Notes under the pieces: model-generated
Told to the model about the DNA's origin: nothing
The model's input: only the letters and a program-made list of their open reading frames with translations
Databases searched by the model: none
In this document: positions 13,663 to 21,297 of the stretch, in pieces
Layout of the letters: each line of letters opens with the position of its first letter
Position numbering within the stretch: the first letter of the stretch is position 1
Program-made: the position numbers and the translations under genes
From: CAZSTA01 sp964609495 [NCBI: uncultured bacterium]
GTDB lineage: Bacteria; CAZSTA01
Reading direction: 5' to 3'
DNA: 23,262 nt
Assembly: GCA_964609495.1 (NCBI GenBank)
Contig: CAZSTA010000033.1
Coordinates: 1-23,262 of the forward strand

Positions 13663-14580
13663 TTAATACTCTGTGCCAGATCTGAGGAACCTCATCTGCA
13701 CTAGGGTGAAGAACATAATAATTATAAATAATATCCAAGCCATAGCTGAGCCATAACTCATCTTCAGGAACTTAAAAGCGAGTTCCTGAATATGCATGAT
13801 CACCGTGCGAGTGGCGTAATTAGGCCCTCCCAGACCGGTGGGTAATCCAGTAGTCATAACATACACTTGAGTGAAGACCTGAAGAGAGCCAATCATAGAT
13901 ATAACGGTTATGAAGAGGGTGGTGGGCTTAAGCAAAGGCAAAGTGATACTGGTGAATAACTTCCAATTACTTGCTCCATCTATCCTCGCCGCTTCGTAAT
14001 ACATCCTGGGGATGGCTTGGAGTCCTGCCAGAAAAATGACCATATTAAAACCTACGCCTTTCCAAATGCTCATCAAGATAATGCTTGGCATAGCCTGCTT
14101 AGGGCTGGTAAGGAATCCCTGAGAGGGTAAGCCCAGTCTTTCCAGAATAAAATTGAATAGACCAAAGGTAGGTTGATACAACCACTTCCAGACGATAGAC
14201 ACTGCCACCATCGAGGTTACTACGGGGATGAAATAGGCGGTGCGATAGGCGGCTCGGAGGGCGAGCTTTCTATTAAGCATCAAGGCTAAGCATAAAGAAA
14301 CAACGATGCCTATAGGCACGCTACCCACCGCGAAATAAGCGGTGTTTCTGAGGGATTTCCAAAAGACCTTGTCCCTAAATACCGCCTTATAATTGTCCAG
14401 TCCTACGAACTCGGTAGCAGGACTCAAAATATTCCAATCCAAGAAGGAGAGATAGAAGGCATAGAACATCGGGGCAAAGATGAAGATGATGAACCAGGCA
14501 AGAATGGGAATTAGGAAGATATAAGCGGCTCGCACTTTCCTATCCCGCAACTGGTAGAAAAAACCCCTTTTTATTCTCAT
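13663..14580 (-). CDS. Carbohydrate ABC transporter permease, MalF-like
   Basis: A 305-residue inner-membrane permease with six predicted helices. The signature YYEAARIDGASNWKLFTSITLPLLKP near 192-217 is the EAA loop facing the ATPase. The N-terminus is cytoplasmic and basic, followed by AYIFLIPILAWFIIFIFAPM, the first helix of the MalF/UgpA group. ATG start with AGAGGAG upstream. It follows the binding-protein gene after an 80-base gap that contains a strong hairpin, which probably sets a lower expression level for the membrane subunits than for the binding protein. Confidence 0.92.
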   Translation of the reverse strand: MRIKRGFFYQLRDRKVRAAYIFLIPILAWFIIFIFAPMFYAFYLSFLDWNILSPATEFVGLDNYKAVFRDKVFWKSLRNTAYFAVGSVPIGIVVSLCLALMLNRKLALRAAYRTAYFIPVVTSMVAVSIVWKWLYQPTFGLFNFILERLGLPSQGFLTSPKQAMPSIILMSIWKGVGFNMVIFLAGLQAIPRMYYEAARIDGASNWKLFTSITLPLLKPTTLFITVISMIGSLQVFTQVYVMTTGLPTGLGGPNYATRTVIMHIQELAFKFLKMSYGSAMAWILFIIIMFFTLVQMRFLRSGTEY

Positions 14581-14599
14581 GATGATCTCCTCTTAATAA

Positions 14600-14629
14600 G
14601 TGCGAGTCGGAGTGAGATCCGACTCGCAC
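14600..14629 (-). other. Intercistronic hairpin between binding-protein and permease genes
   Basis: GTGCGAGTCGGA (14600-14611) and TCCGACTCGCAC (14618-14629) form a perfect 12-bp stem with a 6-base loop. No T-run follows on the minus strand. By analogy with the malE-malF interval of enterobacteria it may protect the binding-protein mRNA or partly attenuate transcription of the permeases. Confidence 0.6.
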
Positions 14630-14660
14630 CCACTAACTTAACCGCATAGCGGCATTTTAC

Positions 14661-15932
14661 TTACTTCTTTTCAGCTAGAACCTCATCTACATCTGCGGCT
14701 GCTTTAGCTGTGGCATCTTCAGGGCTAACTCCCTCCTGAACCATAGAGGTCCAAGCCATCTCGAAGGCTCGGTTGAAGAGCATCTCATTGACCTTATCAC
14801 CCACGTACTTGTAGTAGGGCATCGAGTCGATGAAAGCCTTGAAGTAAGGAGTCTTCTCCACTAACTCGGGGATCTTGGGATCATCGATCACATCCTTTCG
14901 GACTGGATTGCCCTCCACCATAAACATAAAGATTTGCTCTTCCTTGCTCACCATAAACTTGAAGAACTCCCAAGTGTCCTCCTTATTCTTAGACCTGGAG
15001 TTCACCGCATAGCCCCAACCACCACCAATGGTGGAGACCACCGGGTCATCTCCCTCCTTTAGGACAGGAACCAGGGAAGTCGTGAATTTTACGTCGGGAT
15101 AATCCTTCACCAACAGATCGCCATACCAGGGACCGAAGCAAGCCATTGCGGCTTTAGCTTGCTGGAAAGCCTCATAAGCTCCTAAGAACTCGAAGTTTTG
15201 GAGTTTGTGTTCGGTGATGAAATCCCTTCTCCATTTGAAAGCGGCGACCCCTTGAGGATTGTTAAAGGCAGCCTTCTTGCCATCAGGGGTGATTATATCG
15301 GTGCCGAATTGGAAGAGGGTGGTATCCCAGTAAAGATGTGAATCGATCAAAGCCCAACCAGATTGCATCATCTTGCCCGCTTCATCGAACTTAGTCAACT
15401 TCTTACCGGCTTCGATAGCCTCTGGCCAGGTCTTGGGGGGTTGATTGGCATCCAACCCAACTTCGCTGAAGAGATCCACATTGAGATATACCCCCTCTCC
15501 TCCAGTAGCATAAGGAAGACCGTAATACTCCCCATCTCGGTAGTAGCTGGGAAGCGAGGAGGGAAGCCAATATTCCTCTATGTAATCTTTGCTTAGGACA
15601 TCCTCTGGAATAGCTTCCCAGGCGTTGGATTGAACAAATAAAGTTGTCCAGCTTCCGTGAACGTGTATGAAATCGGGACCGGTTCCCGCGGCGATAGCTG
15701 GCAGAAGCTTATCCCATAGCTCCCCATAGGGGAAGTGCTCCAAAGTCACCTTAATATCAGGATTAGCCTCCTCGAACCTCTTGATCTCATCGTGATTCCT
15801 CTCTATTCTGGGAGGATGGTAGTGAGCCCAGAATTTTACCTCTCCCGCCGCTACGGGAGTATTCACCACAAATAGATTGATCAATAACGCGACCGCGATT
15901 ATAGATAGACATACGATTTTAAATTTGGACAT
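14661..15932 (-). CDS. Extracellular sugar-binding protein of an ABC transporter
   Basis: A 423-residue solute-binding protein of family 1 (SBP_bac_1/MalE-UgpB type). An N-terminal signal peptide has its hydrophobic core at about 6-24 and a probable cleavage near TPVAAG. The mature protein shows FWAHYHPPRIERNHDEIKRF, GTGPDFIHVH near the hinge, and VSTIGGGWGYAVNSRSKNKE, all typical. No lipobox Cys is seen, so it is probably secreted or N-anchored. The ATG follows a strong AAAGGAGGTGA. First gene of its operon, behind the promoter at 16112-16140. The transported sugar cannot be read from sequence. Related cassettes occur in many copies in polysaccharide scavengers. Confidence 0.93.
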   Translation of the reverse strand: MSKFKIVCLSIIAVALLINLFVVNTPVAAGEVKFWAHYHPPRIERNHDEIKRFEEANPDIKVTLEHFPYGELWDKLLPAIAAGTGPDFIHVHGSWTTLFVQSNAWEAIPEDVLSKDYIEEYWLPSSLPSYYRDGEYYGLPYATGGEGVYLNVDLFSEVGLDANQPPKTWPEAIEAGKKLTKFDEAGKMMQSGWALIDSHLYWDTTLFQFGTDIITPDGKKAAFNNPQGVAAFKWRRDFITEHKLQNFEFLGAYEAFQQAKAAMACFGPWYGDLLVKDYPDVKFTTSLVPVLKEGDDPVVSTIGGGWGYAVNSRSKNKEDTWEFFKFMVSKEEQIFMFMVEGNPVRKDVIDDPKIPELVEKTPYFKAFIDSMPYYKYVGDKVNEMLFNRAFEMAWTSMVQEGVSPEDATAKAAADVDEVLAEKK

Positions 15933-16111
15933 CTTTTCACCTCCTTTTTGTTCTTAGCTGATTAAATTATTATCTGCCTAGATATAGCGACTATCAATCT
16001 ATACACATCACCTCCTATTCTAGGAAAGATCAAGCTAACGGCTATAATAAGAATGAAATTCATACAGGATCTATTGATAATATAGTATATTTAGACATGT
16101 ATTCTCCAATA

Positions 16112-16140
16112 ATTATAGCATACTTAGATATTAAAATCAA
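16112..16140 (-). promoter_or_regulatory. Promoter of the sugar ABC operon
   Basis: On the minus strand, TTGATT (16140-16135), a 17-base spacer and TATAAT (16117-16112). The start near 16105 gives an unusually long leader of about 170 bases before the ATG at 15932, with a hairpin and a possible 14-codon ORF inside it. Confidence 0.75.
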
Positions 16141-16170
16141 GTGAATCAATAGCTTACTTGGGAAAACGAA

Positions 16171-16605
16171 TCACATCTCCCTTAGTCTCCAATTGCCTTC
16201 GTTATTTATAGCCCGATTAGCTAACCGATCTGCGCGTCGGTTGTCGTTCCTAGATATGTGGAAAACATCAACCTGCTGAAAGCACTTGAGGAGTTGCATA
16301 ACCTTATCCCATAAGGACTTCAAGTGAGCAGTTCTGACCTTGTATTGTCCTCCCACCTGTCTAGCGACCAATTGGCTATCGGTATGAAGGACAACCCTTT
16401 TACTGCCAAGTTTTACAGCCTCTTCTAAAGCCCTAATGACAGCCAGATATTCAGCTTGATTATTAGTAGCCTCACCTATATACTCAGCTACCTCTTGAAT
16501 GATATTATCATCCTCATCCCTTATAGTGACCCCTATTCCAGCCTTCCCTGGATTATTTCGAGAGGCTCCATCAGTATTGATGATCACCTTATCCAATAGC
16601 TTCAT
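16171..16605 (-). CDS. RNase HI-like ribonuclease
   Basis: A 144-residue protein of the short RNase HI family that cuts RNA in RNA-DNA hybrids. The four catalytic acids are present: D12 (NTDGASRNNPG), E52 (NNQAEY), D76 (HTDSQL) and D126 (NRRADRLAN). Length fits the RnhA/YpdQ-like group, and the basic handle loop of E. coli RNase HI is reduced. The reading frame extends 8 codons further upstream to 16629, but GAGGTGGGG lies directly before the ATG at 16605, so that start is chosen. The zinc-ribbon coiled-coil gene ends 38 bases upstream, and this pairing recurs in many bacteria. RNase H activity is well supported; it could act in R-loop or Okazaki-primer removal. Confidence 0.9.
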   Translation of the reverse strand: MKLLDKVIINTDGASRNNPGKAGIGVTIRDEDDNIIQEVAEYIGEATNNQAEYLAVIRALEEAVKLGSKRVVLHTDSQLVARQVGGQYKVRTAHLKSLWDKVMQLLKCFQQVDVFHISRNDNRRADRLANRAINNEGNWRLREM

Positions 16606-16643
16606 GATAAGCCCCACCTCAATCTTCAATAATCGATCTTAAA

Positions 16644-17363
16644 TTAGCCTTTCCAATACATAAAACGACCGCAATTCTCGCAGTATGTGATCTCCTCCCC
16701 GGCTTTGAGTCGATTTAGAAAACTGGGAGGTAAGGAGATATGGCAACCAGGACATATAGTATTAGTCACCTCAACTATGGCGATCCCTCCTTTTCTTTCC
16801 CTCATATACTCATATCTCTTCAGTAAGATAATATCTATTTCGATCCTAGCTTTCTCCCGTCTCTCGGATAGAACCTCACTTTCGCTCTTTAACTTCTTCA
16901 ATCGCTTCTTATAATCCTCTATCTCCCTTATTAAGATTTCCTCTTGCTTTTTGCTTTCCTCTCTCTCCCCCTCTATCTGAGGAGTTAATTCCTCCAAACC
17001 GATCATCAGTTCAAGCACTCTATCTTCTAACTCTCCTCCCCTCTTCTTTACATTCTCAACCTTATGCTCCAATTGTGCCAATTCCCTACTGCTCTTCGAT
17101 CTCCCTCCATAGATCTCACTCTCATACTTCTCCTGCTCGGCGGCTAAAGATTTCAAATCCATCTCCCTCAATCTCAATTCCCTTTTGCTCTTCTCAAAGC
17201 TATCCTCCCGCTCCTTAAATTTCGCTCTAACCTGCTCTAACTTCTCCTTGAGCTCAGCCTGTTGCTGAGGCAATCGTCGAATCTCATCCCTCAGTTTATC
17301 GAGCTTGCTATCTAGCCCCTGCAAATCGACTAGCCCCTCCAACTGTTCATTCAAAATAGACAC
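16644..17363 (-). CDS. Coiled-coil protein with C-terminal C4 zinc ribbon (zf-RING_7 family)
   Basis: A 239-residue protein. Residues about 10-185 are charged heptads predicted to form a long antiparallel coiled coil. The C-terminus carries CPGC (204-207) and CENC (228-231), a C4 zinc ribbon of the zf-RING_7/DUF164 type. The family is widespread and thought to bind nucleic acid, but its molecular role is not settled. ATG start. The order with the RNase HI-like gene directly downstream is a common arrangement and hints at a joint role in RNA-DNA hybrid or replication-associated processes; that is inference. Confidence 0.88.
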   Translation of the reverse strand: MSILNEQLEGLVDLQGLDSKLDKLRDEIRRLPQQQAELKEKLEQVRAKFKEREDSFEKSKRELRLREMDLKSLAAEQEKYESEIYGGRSKSSRELAQLEHKVENVKKRGGELEDRVLELMIGLEELTPQIEGEREESKKQEEILIREIEDYKKRLKKLKSESEVLSERREKARIEIDIILLKRYEYMRERKGGIAIVEVTNTICPGCHISLPPSFLNRLKAGEEITYCENCGRFMYWKG

Positions 17364-17402
17364 CTCCCCGCTTAGAAGACAGAAAATGGCTAAATCTATT
17401 TT

Positions 17403-18017
17403 CTATCTTCCCCCTCGATATTCTACTGCATTGAAGATATTCTCGATAGTCAGAGGATCTATCGTTGCATCTCGGCCTCTCTCCCGTATCTCGACGAATC
17501 CTTGACTTAAATTATGAGCAATCTCTCGAGGCCAACTTCTCACCCCTCCTGAAAGAGTATAATATCCTCTGAAGGGGAAGATCCTTCCAATTATACACTG
17601 ACCATCTTGAAGTTGATAGGTAGCTCTCTTCTCCCTCACTTCATATTCCTTATCATCTGCTAAGTTGCGAAGAGTGAAGCCATATCCCCTCTCTATATTC
17701 TTAACCTCGAAGATGCCGAAGATGTTTTTATTGAATCCCTCATATATCTCCCTATCCTCCTCGCCGAATTTATCCTGATTTATGTGGAGGAAATGTTCAA
17801 AGGGAGTCCTTCCCCCCAGTCTCTTCAACGGATTATCGAAGATGAACCACTCGATATGTCTGCCAATAGCCGTCTTTATCTCATGCTCGCTACTATACCG
17901 GGGGAGCTTACCCCCGAAGAATTTCTTCTGGGTCTTATTTAACTCCCTCTTAAGATCTAACTCAGCAGGAATAGACCAAATCCTCTCTAAATAATCAGCT
18001 GGATTAGCCTCAGCCAC
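17403..18017 (-). CDS. Conserved-looking uncharacterised protein
   Basis: A 204-residue soluble protein with no signal peptide or membrane helix. I do not recognise a named family with certainty. The middle part (HIEWFIFDNPLKRLGGRTPFEHFL, followed by GIFEVKNIERGYGFTLRNL and YEVREKRATYQL) resembles a segment I recall from some SEC-C-motif-associated bacterial proteins, but no C-terminal SEC-C metal site is present. The start is a GTG behind AAGGAG, about 10 bases away. It is the first gene of the run with the coiled-coil zinc-ribbon and RNase HI-like genes (39 bases to the next start), so a nucleic-acid-related role is possible but unproven. Confidence 0.65.
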   Translation of the reverse strand: MAEANPADYLERIWSIPAELDLKRELNKTQKKFFGGKLPRYSSEHEIKTAIGRHIEWFIFDNPLKRLGGRTPFEHFLHINQDKFGEEDREIYEGFNKNIFGIFEVKNIERGYGFTLRNLADDKEYEVREKRATYQLQDGQCIIGRIFPFRGYYTLSGGVRSWPREIAHNLSQGFVEIRERGRDATIDPLTIENIFNAVEYRGGR

Positions 18018-18067
18018 AATTATTCATCTCCTTCTCATAGGTCTAACCTTTTTTGTCTTAAGGTAGA

Positions 18068-18108
18068 AACCAAATTCACCTGACCAGATCGGTCAGGTGA
18101 ATTTGGTT
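18068..18108 (-). terminator. Perfect 18-bp stem-loop between histidine kinase and next gene
   Basis: AACCAAATTCACCTGACC (18068-18085) pairs perfectly with 18091-18108 around AGATC. It is very stable but lacks an adjoining T-run on either strand; the nearest run on the minus strand is about 13 bases further on. It probably ends or punctuates the histidine-kinase transcript. An operator role is possible, since it also lies about 50 bases upstream of the next gene's start. Confidence 0.5.
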
Positions 18109-18267
18109 CATAGTATATTTTACCTCTTTCATCGAGGAGTGTGGTTCTACTTCAGTTTTATAAATACCTAGGGGCTCCTCTCCCCTATCGACGGTCCCCC
18201 CATCATACCCTGGGATTATATGAGAGTTTTTAAAGCTATCTAACATATCTTGATTATCAGCAACCAT
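18076..18267 (-). CDS. Possible small ORF after the histidine kinase
   Basis: A 63-codon frame with ATG four bases after the kinase stop and AGTAGGGA before it, so spacing and ribosome binding site are operon-like. The product is hydrophilic and acidic, with no recognised domain. Its last codons lie inside the 18-bp stem-loop, which is unusual for a conserved gene and suggests the frame may be fortuitous. Confidence 0.3.
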   Translation of the reverse strand: MVADNQDMLDSFKNSHIIPGYDGGTVDRGEEPLGIYKTEVEPHSSMKEVKYTMNQIHLTDLVR

Positions 18268-18270
18268 TCC

Positions 18271-20166
18271 CTACTCGCCTCTATCTATGTACCTGGGTAA
18301 AGTGAAATAAAAAGTACTCCCTTTGCCTACCTCGCTCTCCATCCATGCTTGCCCCCCATGTTTTAAGACTATAGACTTCACTATAGCTAATCCGAGGCCT
18401 GTTCCTTCTATCTGTTGGGTATTCTTGCTCCTCACCCTATAGAATCTATCAAAAATACGCTCCTGATCTATAGGATCGATCCCTATTCCTGTATCTCTCA
18501 CACTCATTACTACCCACCTATCTCCTTCCTGGATCTCGATCGTTATATTCCTTCCCTGAGGAGTGTACTTTATAGCATTGCTCACAAGATTATCGACCAC
18601 CTGCTTGAGTAAATTTCTATCTCCTTTGACAATGACGGGGGATACAGAGCTAGGCTTAAATTCTATATCTATATCTTTATTAGTAGCTTGCACTTTGAAA
18701 TCTGACAGGGTCCCGGTGATAATATCCACTAGATCACATTCACTAAAATTTATCGCTTCCGCATCTATTCTAGCCAAGTTCAGGATATCTGAGATCAGGG
18801 TTGCCATATTATCTGATAAATTAACGATCTCATTGGAAAATTCTTGCTGTTTATCGTTTAGCTTCCCAGTCATTCCATTGGCTAAAACTTCGGCGTAGAA
18901 TCTAATGGCGGTAAGAGGAGATTTCAAACCATGCGAGACCAGGGATACAAAATCCGATCTCATCCTATCAACTTCCTTGAGGTAAGTTATATCTTGAAGA
19001 ACTGCTACATAACCTATTACTTTATAATAAAGTCCCTTCATCGGTGAGATAGTTACATAAAACATTCTACTATCATTTGACATCTCACCAGTTATAATAT
19101 TCTCCCTCTCAATCGCCTTAGAAAATAGGTCTTCTAAATAATCGTTTTTGATCGCTTCGGTAAATAACAATCCTACGATCTGAGAGGATTTTACTTCAAA
19201 AAGCTCCTCAAAGGAGGGATTAACTAATATTATTTTTTCCCGTTCATCAATAGCAATGACCGCCTCAGCAATGCTATTTAATATCGTGCCCGTCTTCTCA
19301 CTCTCACCTCTCAAACTGTTAAGTAACTCGAAGTTTTTAATGGCAATAGCAGATTTATTAGCGCAAAAATTCAGATCTTCAATTGTATCCTCTGAAACTT
19401 CAAAACTTGAGTCAGCGATGATATCTATAACCCCTATAGTCCTACCCTCAGTTTGAATCGGAATAAATATCCTAGTCCCATATAAACCGTATTTATTATT
19501 TAATTCCCTATCTAATCTACGATCAGATCCATCATCGATAATAATGATCTGTTTCTCCCTCCAAATATATGATAATATATTCTCCTGGGGATCGGGTTTA
19601 TCATATAGCTTATATACCATCTCCCTCATAAGACTTTGAGGAAGAGCTAGTCCTACCCTACCCCTTATCGTTCTATCTTCCTTATCAACTAAAGCTAATC
19701 CCATCCTCTTAAATCCAAATATATTCCTAATACAGAACAGGATCTCCTTCAATAGATCGTCCAGATTACTCTTGGAATACATCTTCTCACTTATGTTATA
19801 TAATTCAGTAATAGCCATTCTTCTGGTGCTTTCCAGTAGAGCAAGCACTGCCTCCACCCCACCCTCGGCATTTACAAGAGGCAGAAGCCTAACCTTGAAG
19901 TGGTCTTTCTTATAGCTTAGAGGTTCTCCTGAACTAAAGATACGATTAAAATCTTCTTCTCTATTAAGCTTATCTAGAAATTTAGATAAGCCGAAGAGAT
20001 TCTTACCTAACGCCTGCTGCCTAGATATACCAGTTATCGCCTCTAACTTCTTATTCCAATCAAGGACAGTAAAAGCCCGATCGACTGAGTATATCCCCAG
20101 TTCCGTATTACCCATAACATTTTCTTTGAAAGCTTTTAATAACATCATTTCGATATCTTTAATCAT
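18271..20166 (-). CDS. Cytoplasmic sensor histidine kinase (PAS-GAF-PAS-HisKA-HATPase)
   Basis: A 631-residue kinase with no transmembrane segments. PAS 1 spans about 20-115, a GAF domain about 135-285, PAS 2 about 293-395, HisKA about 401-470 and the HATPase_c domain about 515-627. The phospho-acceptor is H412 in VSHGLKSPL, where the usual SHELRTP is altered at the residue after His (Gly instead of Glu). The N box DNLVSNAIKYTP, G1 DTGIGI and G2 GTGLGLAI are intact. It senses a soluble or metabolic cue through the PAS/GAF domains and should phosphorylate a response regulator, none of which lies in the window (orphan kinase). ATG start with a weak AAGGA. A long palindrome overlapping a potential promoter lies 28 bases upstream. 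Confidence 0.93.
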   Translation of the reverse strand: MIKDIEMMLLKAFKENVMGNTELGIYSVDRAFTVLDWNKKLEAITGISRQQALGKNLFGLSKFLDKLNREEDFNRIFSSGEPLSYKKDHFKVRLLPLVNAEGGVEAVLALLESTRRMAITELYNISEKMYSKSNLDDLLKEILFCIRNIFGFKRMGLALVDKEDRTIRGRVGLALPQSLMREMVYKLYDKPDPQENILSYIWREKQIIIIDDGSDRRLDRELNNKYGLYGTRIFIPIQTEGRTIGVIDIIADSSFEVSEDTIEDLNFCANKSAIAIKNFELLNSLRGESEKTGTILNSIAEAVIAIDEREKIILVNPSFEELFEVKSSQIVGLLFTEAIKNDYLEDLFSKAIERENIITGEMSNDSRMFYVTISPMKGLYYKVIGYVAVLQDITYLKEVDRMRSDFVSLVSHGLKSPLTAIRFYAEVLANGMTGKLNDKQQEFSNEIVNLSDNMATLISDILNLARIDAEAINFSECDLVDIITGTLSDFKVQATNKDIDIEFKPSSVSPVIVKGDRNLLKQVVDNLVSNAIKYTPQGRNITIEIQEGDRWVVMSVRDTGIGIDPIDQERIFDRFYRVRSKNTQQIEGTGLGLAIVKSIVLKHGGQAWMESEVGKGSTFYFTLPRYIDRGE

Positions 20167-20193
20167 ATTCCTTATAAGTCGAATTATTGGGAA

Positions 20194-20229
20194 GTTGATA
20201 TTAGATCTCTCAAGAGATCTAATATCAAC
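20194..20229. promoter_or_regulatory. 36-base palindrome upstream of the histidine kinase, possible operator/promoter
   Basis: The 17-base arms GTTGATATTAGATCTCT (20194-20210) and its exact complement (20213-20229) are separated by only CA. On the minus strand it contains TTGATA, a 17-base spacer and TCTAAT, i.e. a plausible promoter made of the palindrome itself; symmetry gives the same on the plus strand. The predicted transcript would start near 20193, 27 bases before the kinase start. Alternatively it is the hairpin ending the creatininase-like gene; no T-run supports that. Confidence 0.5.
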
Positions 20230-20275
20230 AATTGCCTATTCATCAAACCTCTTCTCCACTTTTAATTTCCCGATC

Positions 20276-20965
20276 TTATCCCTTAGTCTCCTCTAACAGC
20301 TCCTTAACTTTCTTCTCTATCCCCTCTAAGATTATCTTAACTATCTTCTCTCCCAGCTCAGGGGAAGCACTAATTCTGGGATCCTCTCCCCCTACTCCTT
20401 CGAGTTTCTCATTAAGATCGGGGCTCAACCGAGACATATCGACCAACTCTGGTCGTAAATACATTAAGATCGAGGTCTCCCACTTGGCCGCATGATCACC
20501 TCGATAGTTCAACTCAGGAGGGACATCCTCGGGGACTACCTCATATTCGGCAAAGACCCACACCTTAGTAGGGCTAATAGAGGAGAAATGAGAAGCTGTC
20601 TCCTTAAGAGCTGCAAGATGCTTCCATCCGTAGTGCCCCGTTAGAACTACGATGACCCGAAAGCCTTCAAAGGAAAGTTGACCTAAGAACTCCGTTAGGA
20701 CTTGCTGGACGGTCTCCTTTCTAAATTCTAAAGTTCTCCTAAAGCCATAGAGCTGCATCGTCTGATATCCCATCCAGATCGTAGGAAGAACGACTCCTCC
20801 TGTTCGCTCCGCCGCTTTATAGCAGATAGCTTCGGCTTTCAATCCATCATTTCCGATAGCTAAATGTTTACCGTGCCATTCCAGCGCTCCCCAAGGGATA
20901 TAAGCAACGGGGGTCTCCTTCAAGACTTTATCGATCATATAGGGCTGCATATCTTGGTATTTCAT
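20276..20965 (-). CDS. Creatininase-family amidohydrolase
   Basis: A 229-residue protein of the creatininase/creatinine amidohydrolase fold, binuclear-metal amidases acting on cyclic amides or formamides. Metal ligands are visible: E29 and H31 (GALEWHGKH), D40 (GNDG), H111 (TGHYG) and E163 (KWETSILM). The usual HGGN loop is HYGW, so substrate binding may differ. Members include creatininase, mycofactocin MftE and FAPy deformylase. The context of sugar transporters does not decide the substrate. ATG start; AAAGGA lies 9 bases upstream but also overlaps a predicted -10 element. Confidence 0.87.
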   Translation of the reverse strand: MKYQDMQPYMIDKVLKETPVAYIPWGALEWHGKHLAIGNDGLKAEAICYKAAERTGGVVLPTIWMGYQTMQLYGFRRTLEFRKETVQQVLTEFLGQLSFEGFRVIVVLTGHYGWKHLAALKETASHFSSISPTKVWVFAEYEVVPEDVPPELNYRGDHAAKWETSILMYLRPELVDMSRLSPDLNEKLEGVGGEDPRISASPELGEKIVKIILEGIEKKVKELLEETKG

Positions 20966-20970
20966 TTAGT

Positions 20971-20999
20971 ATTATCCTTTCTTTCCGAGTAATCGTCAA
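20971..20999 (-). promoter_or_regulatory. Promoter of the creatininase-family gene
   Basis: On the minus strand, TTGACG (20999-20994), a 17-base spacer and GATAAT (20976-20971), each one base from consensus. The -10 ends only 5 bases before the ATG (20965), so the transcript would start at or next to the start codon. Confidence 0.55.
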
Positions 21000-21030
21000 C
21001 AATTTTCTTATAGATCAAATACTATCTAAG

Positions 21031-21066
21031 AATTAAAAGAGGGTAGATACATTCTAGTATCCACCC
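21031..21066 (-). terminator. Intrinsic terminator of the second sugar ABC operon
   Basis: Read on the minus strand, GGGTGGATAC (21066-21057) pairs with GTATCTACCC (21050-21041), with one G-T pair and a 6-base loop, followed by CTTTTAATT. It lies just after the Nif3-like remnant and before the creatininase promoter, and so separates the two units. Confidence 0.7.
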
Positions 21067-21069
21067 CAA

Positions 21070-21276
21070 TTATCCTACATGTTGATGAGTTATAATCAAT
21101 TCTGCTCCGCTCAAGTTAGCCTCGCTTACGGCCGCTTCAGAAGCTTTTAGAGATATAATAATCCTATTTATCTCCCTGTTAGCACAACCGGTCTGAAAGC
21201 CGGTATTATCCCCTTCCGTAACATAGCTAGGAGGAACTAGAGCTTCTAATACACCACCCTTGATCTTCACAGACAA
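21070..21276 (-). pseudogene. Truncated Nif3-family (dinuclear-metal) gene remnant
   Basis: Sixty-eight codons from a TTG (a GTG lies two codons later) match only the N-terminus of Nif3/YqfO-type proteins. DNTGFQTG corresponds to the usual DNVGLQVG, RIIISLKASEAAV to the VLVALDATEAVV strand, and GAELIITHQHVG to the metal-binding GADLIITHHPLIF. Family members usually have 250-370 residues. The frame stops right at the first metal motif, whose second His is displaced, and I see no continuation downstream. It follows the permease stop by 21 bases at the end of the sugar ABC operon. A functional small peptide is unlikely but not excluded. Confidence 0.65.
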
Positions 21277-21297
21277 TTATATCACCCGTAAATAGTT

